In this document: in pieces, positions 1 to 12,200 of the stretch | Layout of the letters: every line of letters starts with the position of its first letter | How positions within the stretch are numbered: position 1 is the stretch's first letter | DNA from: Cladopsammia gracilis | Taxonomy: Eukaryota; Cnidaria; Anthozoa; Scleractinia; Dendrophylliidae | Length of the DNA: 64,000 nt | Reading direction: 5' to 3' | Assembly: GCA_022457155.1 (NCBI GenBank) | Contig: JAJGOT010000034.1 | Span: forward strand, 478,501-542,500 | The notes under the pieces: generated by a model | The model's input: only the letters and a program-made list of their open reading frames with translations | The model's database searches: none | What the model was told of the DNA's origin: nothing | Translations under genes and position numbers: made by a program

Positions 1-283
1 GAAAGAGACATGTTCACGGCTTTGCGCGTGTCTCAGCATCGCATATTTCTTCTCTTTCCTTTTTGCCAAATCGCTTTTTAACCCGTCAAGTTTGCACGTG
101 GCATCAAATTTCGACTTTTGAATCGAGTCTTGTTTTTAATCCGTAGAGCGGATCATTGGAACGATCAATAAAATTAAATTTGCAATCATATACTTCATCA
201 ATTATTTAAATTTTGTACGGGGACAATGCAAAAAAAAAAAACTAACGCATGCGGAAAACCGTGAACATGTTTCTTTAAGAGGC
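1..283. repeat. Inverted-repeat element, left end cut by the window edge
   Basis: The first 30 bases (around GACATGTTCACGG) recur inverted at about 252-280 (CCGTGAACATGTTTC), so this looks like a small inverted-repeat element. Its interior (115-175, starting CTTTTGAATCGAGTCTT) is related to a stretch at about 16100-16180 inside intron 14 of the KDZ gene, which suggests a dispersed family. No protein coding is seen here. Confidence 0.45.
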
Positions 284-3011
284 ACTTTATCATTACTATG
301 GAATATCAATAAATATTAACTTTCAGACAGTCGTCCTCCTCAAAAAGGACAGTTTTTAGGGAGTGGTCTGTCCGACATGTTTTGGTCAGCTTCTCTTGAA
401 ATTTTAGCGGCTGTCCTTTTTTGCCTCTTGTTCATGCGAGCCTGATACACCTGTAAGTGGCATCCAGGACAGACCTGATGGTCCTTAATTTCGTTCTCTC
501 CCACTTAAGCGGCTTGACGTGCCTTGGTTGTGGACCAGTTATTCCCTCCTCCTCTCCTTCACTTTCTTCGTAGGACATAAAATCGACATCATTGTCAAGT
601 GCTAGCAATGCTGTAATTTTTTCTTTGTCCTGTGGAGGTATTTGACTTTTCCACCATTTCTTTTCGAAATATCAGTTTCTGAAGACCAAGAAAAATGGAT
701 TAAAAGCTGGGTACTGTTGCACAACAAATTACACACAACTTACAGTACATTGACTTTGAAAGATTTTGTTGCATGAAATTACATTTTGACAATCTGAGCG
801 AAAGTCATTTCCAGAGCGACGTGAATTGGAAAACCATCAGTTGATGGTATTGTGTAGCTTTTGTTGTCATTATTCAGTTTTGCCATGATTATTTTGGCTG
901 CCAAGACTCGTGTCAGTGACAGGTGTCTCTATTAATGTTAGTGTTAAAGTCTGATGTTATTGGTTGTGAGAATTCCATGTATGCTGTACATATCTATGCT
1001 GATAGAAATCCATCTACTTGTCATTGGTCATTGTAACTAATTAACTATCCATGTCTCATTTTCTTATCTATTGTTGTTAATTTTCTTGGTGAGCTTTTGC
1101 CACTGTTCTGCATTTAGCAACCTGCCACAATTAACTCCAGATATGTGCAGGTTGCTATGACATTTTGTTTTCTTATCCAAGAAAATAGTTGTTGCTAATA
1201 AGACAGATCAAAATGTACAGAGTACGGGTACACACCTTATTGCAATAACATTGTCATATAAAAATGAAAAATGAAAAAAGCTAAATAGGAATTAAGGAGC
1301 AAAATCATCATACAGTGAGTGTAGCTTGCAACATACATTTCGAGGTTGCTTCTTCAAACATGTTTCCCAGAAAACTGCGAAGGGTACTTAGAAACTGTGG
1401 CTATGAGTAATGAAAAGACTAAGGAAGAAAAAACATTGTTGAAAAGAAAACCAATGTTTGCAATTTAGATATAAATTTACATGTGCAGTACACAGTATAT
1501 CATGAACCTGGCACATGTCCATGCTGTATGTCACTGCCCTGCTTATCTCATTCTTTGACAACAACTGTTAAGTATACCATGAGAAGGTGTCATTACTACA
1601 TGTATCATGCCGATAGCTTACCCTTTTCACTCTCGTCAATGTCTTGTCATGATTCTATGCTGCTTTAGTTTTCCATTGTTTTCTAATATCATCATCCTGT
1701 GTGCTCCGCCAGTACTGACAAATAGTCCCTGAAAAAAAGGAAATGTAATAAATATACAGTGTACATGAATATTTGGTGAGTATAGGTACATGTAAACTCT
1801 GCCAAAAATGGTAACTAACTAAACAACAAAATCTGAACATATTAGTATTTTCATGCACTCACACCCAAAATTATGCTGTATTTACTTGAATGAGTGCAAA
1901 TTTCACATTTCTTTTGTTTACTTTGTGGTGTACTGCTTACTCGAGAGGTGTTATTTCAACTTGTTTGAGCCTTTTATCAATAGGTTATCCAAATTTATGG
2001 TAAAACATGGACCTTTCCTTAAAATAAAAATGACTGTTTTCTCTAAAAGTAAGAACAAAAAGAACAGTTATTTATGCACAAGGATAAATTTCCAGTTTGT
2101 TTAAAGCAAAATGTAATTACAGGTATTTACATTTTACTTTGACACAGTAATTTAAGAATTACCAATCTTGAATTCAAGTGATTTTATTAAGTGTCACACT
2201 GTTACTTTGAGGTGTAGCACTAATTCAAGACATTATAGTATCAGTGATGTGGTAATACAGTGTACTACAGGATTGCAAAACATTAAAGCAGTTGAACCTA
2301 CATTTACAAGCCACCCTTAGGACATGTTAACTAAAAATACTTTGTGGGCATGGTCAAATACATTAGAGTACATTAATGTCTAGAAAGCACTTAAATGTAA
2401 AACAGTGGTGAATGCAATAATGCAGTAATGATCAATAACAACTCTGTAGTGTAGAGTGAATAAATCTTTTTAAAGTTTGGCATTTTAATACAGGTACATG
2501 TAAAATTAACAAAGACATGCAAACAAGGGACCACCAAAGCATGGCTGTGACCACTGAATAGAGGTGACTGTTTAATACACTCAGGCAGCAGATACAAAAT
2601 TTGCATGGGCAAAAATACAGCGTATGGAACAGGCCACTTAATTAAATAGAGGATGGCCACCTAATACAATCAATCACTAAAATAGGTTGTACTGTACTTG
2701 GAGTGTAAACTCTGTATCCTGATCACCAGGAAATCCATACATGTACATACCTTTAATCTCAGCCTTAAACCACTTCTGTTTTCCAAAAGTTCCTCTGACC
2801 TTTTTCACTAAGATTTCCTCCACTTTCTTATTGTTTTCATCGTCATACATGTACCTCAAATGGTTAAAGAAACCAATGTGTCAAATAAGATATTATTTCA
2901 CTTGTCAGGTGTTACTGTATCTTTTAACCTCGATTTATTATTTTCACTTCTGTGAATGGTTTTCTTTAAAGTTCATGTAATATTGTTGAAACAGAATAGC
3001 AATGAAAGGCA

Positions 3012-4617
3012 ATTACACTTGTGTCAATAAACATTAGGTTTATCAAAATATTTTCTAACAACATCCTACTAAAATTCGCAACTCGATATAGCAATCATTG
3101 TCAGTTTTATTGTTGTCTCTTTTGCGACAGATTTGAGAAAAATCAAAGATCATTGACACAAGCGCCATTTTTTCCACTCAGAGATGGATAAACAACATTG
3201 GCACTGTCCACTCAAGGATGGACGGCCGTTACTTGTGTCAATGAACGTTGTTAGGTTTATCAAAATATTTTCTAACTTCATCCTACTAAAATTCGCAACT
3301 TGATATAGCAATCATTGTCGGTTTTGTTGTTGTCTCTTTCACGACAGATTTTAAAAAAATCAAAGATCATTGACACAAGCGCCATTTTTTCCACTCAGAG
3401 ATGGATAAACAACATTGGCACTGTCCACTCAAAGATGGACGGCCGTTACTTGTGTCAATGAACATTGTTAGGTTTATCAAAATATTTTCTAACTTCATCC
3501 TACTAAAGTTCGCAACTTGATATAGCAATCATTGTCAGTTTTGTTGTTGTCTCTTTCACGACAGATTTTAAAAAAATCAAAGATCATTGACACAAGCGCC
3601 ATTTTTTCCACTCAGAGATGGATAAACAACATTGGCACTGTCCACTCAAGGATGGACGGCCGTTACTTGTGTCAATGAACATTGTTAGGTTTATCAAAAT
3701 ATTTTCTAACTTCATCCTACTAAAATTCGCAACTTGATATAGCAATCATTGTCAGTTTTGTTGTTGTCTCTTTCACGACAGATTGAAAAAAAATCAAAGA
3801 TCATTGACACAAGCGCCATTTTTTCCACTCAGAGATGGATAAACAACATTGGCACTGTCCACTCAAGGATGGACGGCCGTTACTTGTGTCAATGAACATT
3901 GTTAGGTTTATCAAAATATTTTCTAACTTCATCCTACTAAAATTCGCAACTTGATATAGCAATCATTGTCGGTTTTGTTGTCTCTTTCACGACAGATTTT
4001 AAAAAAATCAAAGATCATTGACACAAGTGCATTTTTTCCACTCAGAGATGGATTAACAACATTGGCACTGCCCACTCAAAGATGGGCGGCCGTTACTTGT
4101 GTCAATGAACGTTGTTAGGTTTTATCAAAATATTACTAAAATTCGCAACTCGATATAGCAATCATTTTCGGTTTTCTCTCTTTAACGACGGATTTGAGGA
4201 AAATCAAAGATCATTGACACAAGCGCCATTTTTTCCACTCAGAGATGGATAAACAACATTGGCACTGTCCACTCAAAGATGGACGGCCGTTACTTGTGTC
4301 AATGAACGTTGTTAGGTTTATCAAAATATTTTCTAACTTCATCCTACTAAAATTCGCAACTCGATATAGCAATCATTGTCGGTTTTGTTGTTGTCTCTTT
4401 CACGACAGATTTTAGAAAAATCAAAGATCATTGACACAAGCGCCATTTTTTCCACTCGGAGATGGATAAACAACATTGGCACTGCCCACTCAAAGATGGG
4501 CGGCTGTTACTTGTGTCAATGAACATTGTTAGGTTTATCAAAATATTTTCTAACGACATCCTACTAAAATTCACAACTTGATAGCAATCATCGTCAGTTT
4601 TATTGTTGTCTCTTTGG
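3012..4617. repeat. Tandem array, about 217-bp unit, roughly 7.5 copies
   Basis: The block GACGGCCGTTACTTGTGTCA recurs at 3221, 3438, 3655 and 3872, exactly 217 bp apart. Later copies at about 4085, 4292 and 4499 are spaced 207-213 bp because of small deletions. Each unit contains TTGACACAAG and, about 80 bp later, its inverse CTTGTGTCAA, so each unit can fold on itself. The array lies wholly inside the large intron (2855-5168) of the decayed minus-strand gene. Confidence 0.9.
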
Positions 4618-4948
4618 CATAATACATACAACATTCAGTACTTAAAAACTGACTTATTTTGAGTCAAAAATACTTATTATGTATAGTGAAAGTAACTGAA
4701 ACTCATTTGCAATGACCATACATGTACATGTATTTGTGAAAGTCGCTCGGTTTATGAAAAAGAAAAATACTAGACTGTATCATTTAAGATCTAAGATCAC
4801 CAAATGAGATACATGTAAATGTCATTCCTTCCGCTCAAATGTGGATAAACGGCTTTGAAATTATGATAATGAATGTAAGCTTATGTCAGAAATAAAAAAT
4901 ACATGGAAAGCATTCAATACACATTATACATTAATAATCTTTAATGAT

Positions 4949-5100
4949 TCACTCTTAAACTCGAATTGTTATTTTAAGAACCAAATTGTTAAAACAAATC
5001 GACAGGTAAGAACTTAAAATTAAAACAACGAAAGAGTTCTTACCTGTCGATTTGTTTTAACAATTTGGTTCTTAAAATAACAATTCGAGTTTAAGAGTGA
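4949..5100. repeat. Perfect hairpin with 66-bp arms
   Basis: Bases 4949-5014 are the exact reverse complement of 5035-5100, separated by a 20-base AT-rich loop. Perfect identity of the arms suggests a recent foldback element or snap-back duplication. It lies in the same intron as the 217-bp array. Confidence 0.9.
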
Positions 5101-5491
5101 TTAGTTACAGTGTAATATTAAAAATACTGTACATAAAAAGCATTCAATACTCCTTTACAAGTACTTACTCTAACAGCGCCATGAAGAACTGTTTGTAATG
5201 TGCAACTACTGTTCCACCCTCCAGAATTTTAATTTAAAATGGTGAATTTCAACACGAATCAAGCTGCAGCTGTACGTAGGTTTGAGCCTATAGCCGGAGT
5301 AGAAAGGGCATTAAAACACGCTCAACACTCGCGGCTTACAAATCATTTGTTGTTTCTGATTTAAATAAACTACATGTACACGAGGAAGCATAAAAAGTGT
5401 AGGCGAGCATGTTTTAAAATAGCAAATAAAATTAATTTACAAACACATCGAACCTACCTTTGCAGCAACATCTTCGATCACTGGCGGCCAT

Positions 5492-6280
5492 AATGAAAAT
5501 ATGACTCCATAAGCTTGATGAAATGGAAGAAAAATATGCATATCCAGCGCAGATACGTTGAAATAATGTTATAAGGTGACAAATAGAACTTACAAAGCGA
5601 GACAATAACTTTCTAATCCCTTCAAATGCTTCAGATTAAACTAAATGTACAGACTCGAGCTCGAAAGTTTGCCGTTGAAAAGTGAAAAGAGCGCCAATAA
5701 CTCGAACAGCCCGCCGGGAAGAAATCCATTTGCGCATGACAAAACCGTACTCAACCTCTCCCGGCCACAGTGTGGCACACTTTCAGCCACCCGATTCACT
5801 CGAATAGTACTGGGTATCACCCGTAGAAATGATACCTAAATTACCGGGCATCACCCGCTGTAGTACGTACTATATTACGACTTGCAGTCAAGTAGGACAA
5901 CATGGCGGCTAGAAAGGAGCTGCATGGCCGATAGCAACAGCTACAATAACCACCTCTGGAAGACTGTTTGAGTTTACTTTGAGCCCTTTTAATACGAAAG
6001 GATTTTCCTTCATGATTGGCCAGTGATCCTTATCTGCTTATTTACGCCCTTTACGTCAGAAACATCTCAAAGACACGGGTAGACCTTCATCACTCGTCAG
6101 GTGTTTCAGAGTTTGTAGTAAGTCTTAAGTTTAACTCTTATTTTTGGCTCTCTTTGACACTGCTTTTCGCAATTCTCATGTTTAAAAAAAATCCATAACA
6201 TAACTCATATAATCAAAGGAGTTTAGGAGGTTTAGTAATTAATTTAGCAGGTCGTGGTACTGTACCACCAAAGCAAGATC
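5492..6280. promoter_or_regulatory. Head-to-head intergenic interval, possible bidirectional promoter
   Basis: About 790 bp separate the ATG of the decayed minus-strand gene (5491) from the ATG of the KDZ gene (6281). No TATA box or other core element stands out. At 5835-5880 there is a block (GGGCATCACCCG, then GTAGTACGTACTATA) whose inverted relative lies at 34495-34545, so part of the interval is repeat-derived. The promoter role is inferred only from gene layout. Confidence 0.3.
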
Positions 6281-9200
6281 ATGGGCCGCGGGTAAGTTAG
6301 TTTGTCTTTGTCTTGTCATTTCGCTATTAGCTAGCGATTGGCTGTGCTTCTTTTGTTTATGAACATAATAAACTTAATATTATTTTCCTAGACAAAGAAA
6401 ACGTTTTAAGGCGGAAGTTAAAGTAAGGTATCACCACGATAATGATGTCCAAACGAAGAGGACAGAGCAGCTGGATGTCGGCGAGTGCAGTATCAACGTT
6501 GATGAACCGGTTCATGATCACGCTCTTGCAGCCTCTGACTTTGAATATTCAGATGAAGGTGATGAACCAGAAACGTCTACCACTCTTCATTATCGGAGGC
6601 TGCAAAGAGCAGAAGATGCGTGGTCAAAGTTGCGAGAGGGTGCACTTGCCACAACATTTGAAAAACAGAGTTCATTGTTTGGCAAGGAATGTTATTTCTG
6701 TCACTCGGAAGATGGAGTCTGTCGCTGCCTCGACTGTAGTTCGACGATTAGTTTTTGCGAGTCTTGCGCTATTTCGAACCACAGCCAGCATAATATTTTT
6801 CACCGTGTCGAAATTTTACGGGTAAGTAACGTTTTGTTTACAGTTGCATGCTTTACTGATCCGTGTGGAATTACCGTAAACAATACAGACAAGATCAAAT
6901 TTTCCTGAATATATCATCTTGGATAATTTCTCCTTTTCCTAAATGAGACAGGCAGTTCTTTATATAGTAAATTTAAAAGCCTGTGATGTTATGTACCAGT
7001 CAACCAATAATAATTAGGTCCAGCAGTCTCCATCAACTGCACCACAATTAACTGTAATGTTTACATTGTACATGTACTTCTATTCACTGTACTCCCCAGC
7101 TAGCTGTACAGTCATTTATCTACCCAGGGATTATAGTTTTGCATAATTGCCCATATTTAGCCTTCCCTGGAGGAATAATTCAATCATTTACTTATTTTAT
7201 TTATTTTTTTATTTATTTGTTTGTTTTATTTTTACTGTTGGTGTGATATCTTGACGATTTTACTGACCTAATAATATGTATGTTAATGTAAATAATGATG
7301 GCTTTACATCGTGTTTTTACGTCACAAAATGTGTTCTAGCTGGATTATTTTTTTAAACTCTCATTTAGTTTTTCAGCAATAAAGAAAACAAATTAATGGC
7401 TACATTTGTACATGTAACTTGCTCTGGGATGATCGAAGCTTACAAAAAATAAAGGTGGATGGCAGAGATATGATCTCAGTGCAGATGTTTATAGAATTAT
7501 ACTAAGAAGCAACACATTTCCATGTGCTTTTTAAACAGCTCTTTTGTCCCCACCTTGGGACCTGTTTTGTTCACTTTTTAATGGGGGTTAATTGGCCTTG
7601 GGGGAGGGGAAGTACACTTTTTGAATTGACTGATCAAGTCATGATCAACATGTCATATATATTAATGACTGCCTTTTTTTATATTAGGATGGAAACATTT
7701 ATTTCCCCTTAGCAATACAACGAACCCTATTGCTACATGGTCATCAGTGCAGGAGTACTACCAGTAGCAATGTCCATTTGCGTGAAGTAATTGTTGTAGA
7801 CTCAAGAGGTGAGATATGTCAGCTCAATCAGTAGACCATTTCTATTCATTGGTCCCTTTTAAACTAATTTCTTTGACTGTTTATTTTATTATACATGGAA
7901 GCTTACCGGTATTTCTTTAATAAATTCAAGGTTGTGGGTGCATAATACTGGCTGTGCATAAATAAATTCCTAAGGCAAAACTTAGCACAGAGTCTTGCTT
8001 CAAAAAGTTTTATATATTGGCCATTTGTAAAACAATTTCGCTGAAAATTAACAGAGATATTAAGGAATGATTGACATGCACTGGGATTGCTTTTTATATG
8101 ATGGATCATGATTAACGGCAATGCTATAAGGAGCTAAAGTGTAAAAGTAGTAAAACTTGATTTTGTCTAAGCTTACACCTCGAAAAAGAACATTACCCTG
8201 CTTGATTTTACAAGCAAATGGTCACTGATCATAACCTGCACTTTTCTGTCATGACAAAAGTGGATTTTGTGATTTAAAGTTTCATAGAACATTATTAGCA
8301 TTAAAAGAGCAATAAAAGGTCATTATAAATTTAAATGTTTCATACATGTATTTATTCAAAGCCTTCTTTCTTCTCTTAGAAAGGCTTCTTAAAAAGTCTA
8401 CTTTTGTCCTGACACACAACAGTACATTATAGTTTGTCACCATGTAGTGATAGGTCACGAAGTTCAATATGGATCTGTGCTGTATTCTTGGACACTGATT
8501 TTAATTTATGGGTTTTGATTTTATGCATGAGGTTCGTGCAACATGGTTTAAATCATTTTGTAAGACACCTTCTGATATTACAGATTGCATATTCTGGGTA
8601 TTGTCATTATTAGTCGCTGCACTTTGTGTATAAAATTAATGCATACAGCTGAGCCTAATTAAGGTGTAACCTGTGACAGTAAGTGTCATTCTCTGACACA
8701 GAACACTCACGAGTCAAAGACAAAAAAGCTATAGCAGCTTCCCATATTTCTGCTGACAAAAATTATTTCATGCCATGGATCGAGAACCCTTTGTTAAACT
8801 GTTTAGTTTTAACTGTCATATATCCTTTACCTCACATATTGTATGTATATAGAAATTAGTAAATGTTATTTTTTTATTGTCATTATTGTTTTGTAGGGTA
8901 TCAAACTGAAGTGAAGGTACAGTTTTGCAATTGTGAACCTGACTTTTTGCGTCTGTTGCGTTTCAATCTTTGGGGTGCAACACCTACAAAGCCAGAGTTG
9001 GCATTTACTCTTGATTTGATGAAGCTACTGCACACCCTTAATCTTGAGTGCCAGGTTGCTGTTAAGGATTTCTCTGCTGCCCTACAGACCCTGACAGATG
9101 ATGTTATCATCTTTTCAGTAAGAGCAATTTAATTTATTTAAATATTCTTTCTGTATCATGTGGTAATCTTATATGCCTTTTATTGTATGCATGATTGAGA

Positions 9201-12200
9201 TGTGAGAAGTGTTTTTTAGGCTGGTTGATATATTTCAATCTGATTCTTTAATTTCTAACTTGTAGGTTAAAATATTATCCAATTTTTCACTTCAATTTAT
9301 GAGCTACTTTAATGTGTTAGATAGATAAACTTTATTTAACCACTGGCAATTTGTCAGCTATTTACAGCTGATACACTGTACATCAAACTATATCTGCACA
9401 ACTATAACTTAATAACTATAAACTGTGTCATCTGGGTTTATAACAGCTTGTTTGTTCGTGGTTGATCCGTTATGACATGGTAATTTTTGTTTATGCGCGA
9501 TCTGTGTCCAGCATGATTACTTATTGACTCAAGTTGAAGCTAAAGTAGACTGCAACAACCTCCTAAAAACTATCAGTAGGTGGAGGCCACCCCCTCTCTT
9601 TATTTTCATTGCCAAAAAATCCAGCCCAAAAGGTTGATGCCAGTGTTGTGTTTTGAGTGTAGTTAATTAACTATCAAAACACAACACTTAATTACCCTAG
9701 CATCTAGATTAAATCTTTTGAAAACAGACAAATAATTATAGTTATATATTTTGGTTTGTTTATAGAAACAAAGAAAGCTATATCCAGTGATCATAGATAG
9801 TCTGGAAGAATTTAGGTTTGTACTTTCTATTTTTTTCTCATAATTTTTGACAACTCCTTTCCTCATCCTTAAATAATAATTATTTGTTGTGTACTTATAT
9901 ATTCTCATTGCAGTAGTAAATTGAATGTGATGGTTTTGAGGATGAAGGTTGTAATCTATATATAGCTGTTTTAATATTCCCAGCTGTTTAGAATTAAAAA
10001 CAATACCTCAAATTTAGGATGATTCCCTCTCATTCTAACAATAAATCAGAAAATTCTTAATATATTCTATATCTTAAAAGCAAAAATGATGACTCCAATG
10101 AAACAAATTTTCTTAATATCATTAGATCTGCATTCAATTAAGAAAACTAATTTTTACTCTAATTTATTATAATAAACATTATTGAAGATCATGATCTACA
10201 ATTTCAATTCCAATTTCAATTTATAAAATGTTAATCTTGACACACAATGGATGAAAATGAGATCACACATATTAATCTTATGAAACAAAAGCATATTAAT
10301 TCCTACTGGAAAAATGCTTTACGCAACTCAAAGAAATTAGAATTTTACAATATTTTTAAGGATCGATACATAATCTCCCATTATCTAGATCATACAAGGA
10401 AATTAAATGAAAGGAAAACTCCAGTCAAATTTACGACAGGCAATCCAAAACTCATGATCGAGCTTGGTTGATATAATCAAATCCCTTTGCCCTTAATGCC
10501 ACATGTAATCAATAATGATATCTCTATATATTAACTTTCTCTTTCAATTCCCAAGATATACAACTTTAAGAAAGAAATACTTTAATCAAATCTACCAACA
10601 CTTGCCAAATATTCAAAATACATCCTTAACAGAAAGTATCAAAGAATTGATGAACTCTTGGAATTATTTTGTTAATTTACTTTTAATGAAAATGATATCT
10701 GCGTGTTTTGTATTATGTGATAGCTTAATATTGTCAAATCAAAAAAATGTTATGTAATTATTTAATATTCCTTTACTGTCTTTTGTTGTTGTTAAAAAGT
10801 AAGCTTTTGCATACTGTAACTCAATATAGTCATGCAAATAAAGCTATTATTTACCCACAATATTCCCAGCATAATTATTTATGTGTATGGGAGTATATAT
10901 CTGAGCCATCAAAATTATCATTTCTTTTTACTCATTAATGGGAGTGCACTGGTTTTAATTACCATGCCTATGCAAATTATTTATTGTTTGTTGTGGAGAG
11001 GTACAGTGTAATGTACAGTTATCAATAGCACCTAGAAAACACTCAATACAACTGTCTGTAATTTTATAGAGGTGTGTATAGTGGTTCTTTCTAGACATTG
11101 AAGTATACATTTATGATACACTGTAATTATATCATTTTCACCAGAATATATCGCCACAAATTGTCAACTCTTAAGTTTACAACAAGTGCAAGTGACTTAA
11201 GTGATACCATTGAGTGTCCTGCTTGTCCCAAGGTATGTACATGTATAAGTAGATCATTTTAGACATATTGGGCTACTTGGCAACCTCATAGATAGATGTG
11301 TTGTGGTTCAATTTATATTTCTTTGGTTTGATTTTTGTTTTCCTTATTCTACATCCCGTGAACATTTACAAAATATCAGATATATTAGGAAAACAAAGAT
11401 CAAACTGGTTTGAAAATTTTCAAACCAAAAAAAAAAAAAAACAATTTCATGAACCACAACAGATACCTTGTAGATGCCATTATTTTATTAGGTTAACTCG
11501 TTCATTATTAAACTGTCCTTCAACTGCCTGATAATCTATACTAGAAAAATGAAGCATGCAAGTGCATGTTGTATACATGCATGTACATACATGGCCACAG
11601 TGTACAACTAAAAGCTGGTTTCCATATTGGGAATGTCTTAAAAATTATGTCTTGAAATGGAACTCTACTTGTTATGATTAACATTGGTCATAGTGTTTTC
11701 ATTTTTTTTTTTCCTAGAATCAAGGTTCCCTACTTGAATCAATGGATGCCTTGTTTATTGGTCGCAAAAAGTCAGCAGGAAAAAGTGTGAGAAATCCTCT
11801 CTTTGGTACTGTCTTGTTTGATGATGACGCAAAAGTGGAGGAGTTTGTGCAGCAACATCCAACAACCAGTAGAGCAACTACGGTTTGTAGATATATGCAT
11901 GTATTCTAGTCGTACAGCTGTAACCTTGGACAAAACTAGTTGAGACAAACTGAAACTAGATAAATTTCCTGGGGTGGGGGGCGGATACTTGATCAAAAAA
12001 ATGATGGTATTTCATTGGTATTTATATAATAAATAGAACATTACATGGTCGCTTGGAAATACGAAATTTCTCTTCTCGTGTTGAAAAATATTTCACTCCT
12101 TCGCTGCACTCATTCGTTTAATATTTTTGTATCTCCACACGGCCATGTAATATCCTCTATATTACCCATCCATTACTGTGTTGCATGTTAATACACTCTA

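Larger units (their letters stand above)
340..5491 (-). pseudogene. Decayed five-exon gene facing the KDZ transposase gene
   Basis: Minus-strand exons that join in phase: 5491-5458 (starts MAASDRRCCCK), 5205-5169, 2854-2751 (contains KVEEILVKKVRGTFGKQKWF), 1728-1622, and 659 down to about 451, with coding-like sequence on to 340. Donors are GTAGGT, GTAAGT, GTATGT and GTAAGC. The acceptor of exon 4 has a strong pyrimidine tract, but those of exons 2 and 5 are weak. Two lesions are visible. An in-frame TAG at 1657-1655 lies 33 nt before the exon 4 donor. The frame also breaks at about 445-455, where a one-base loss would explain the shift from ...SVLDATY to ...QARMNKRQKR. The last large exon carries an acidic stretch (SYEESEGEEE) and a PLKWERTKL motif. 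I recall such features in partner proteins encoded beside KDZ transposases, but this is unverified. No named domain is assigned. If the TAG is a true stop, a short 82-residue product remains possible. Confidence 0.4.

Noticed and set aside
6442..6825. 127-codon frame overlapping KDZ exon 2
   Set aside because: Out of frame with the cysteine cluster and the flanking exons; it is a shadow.
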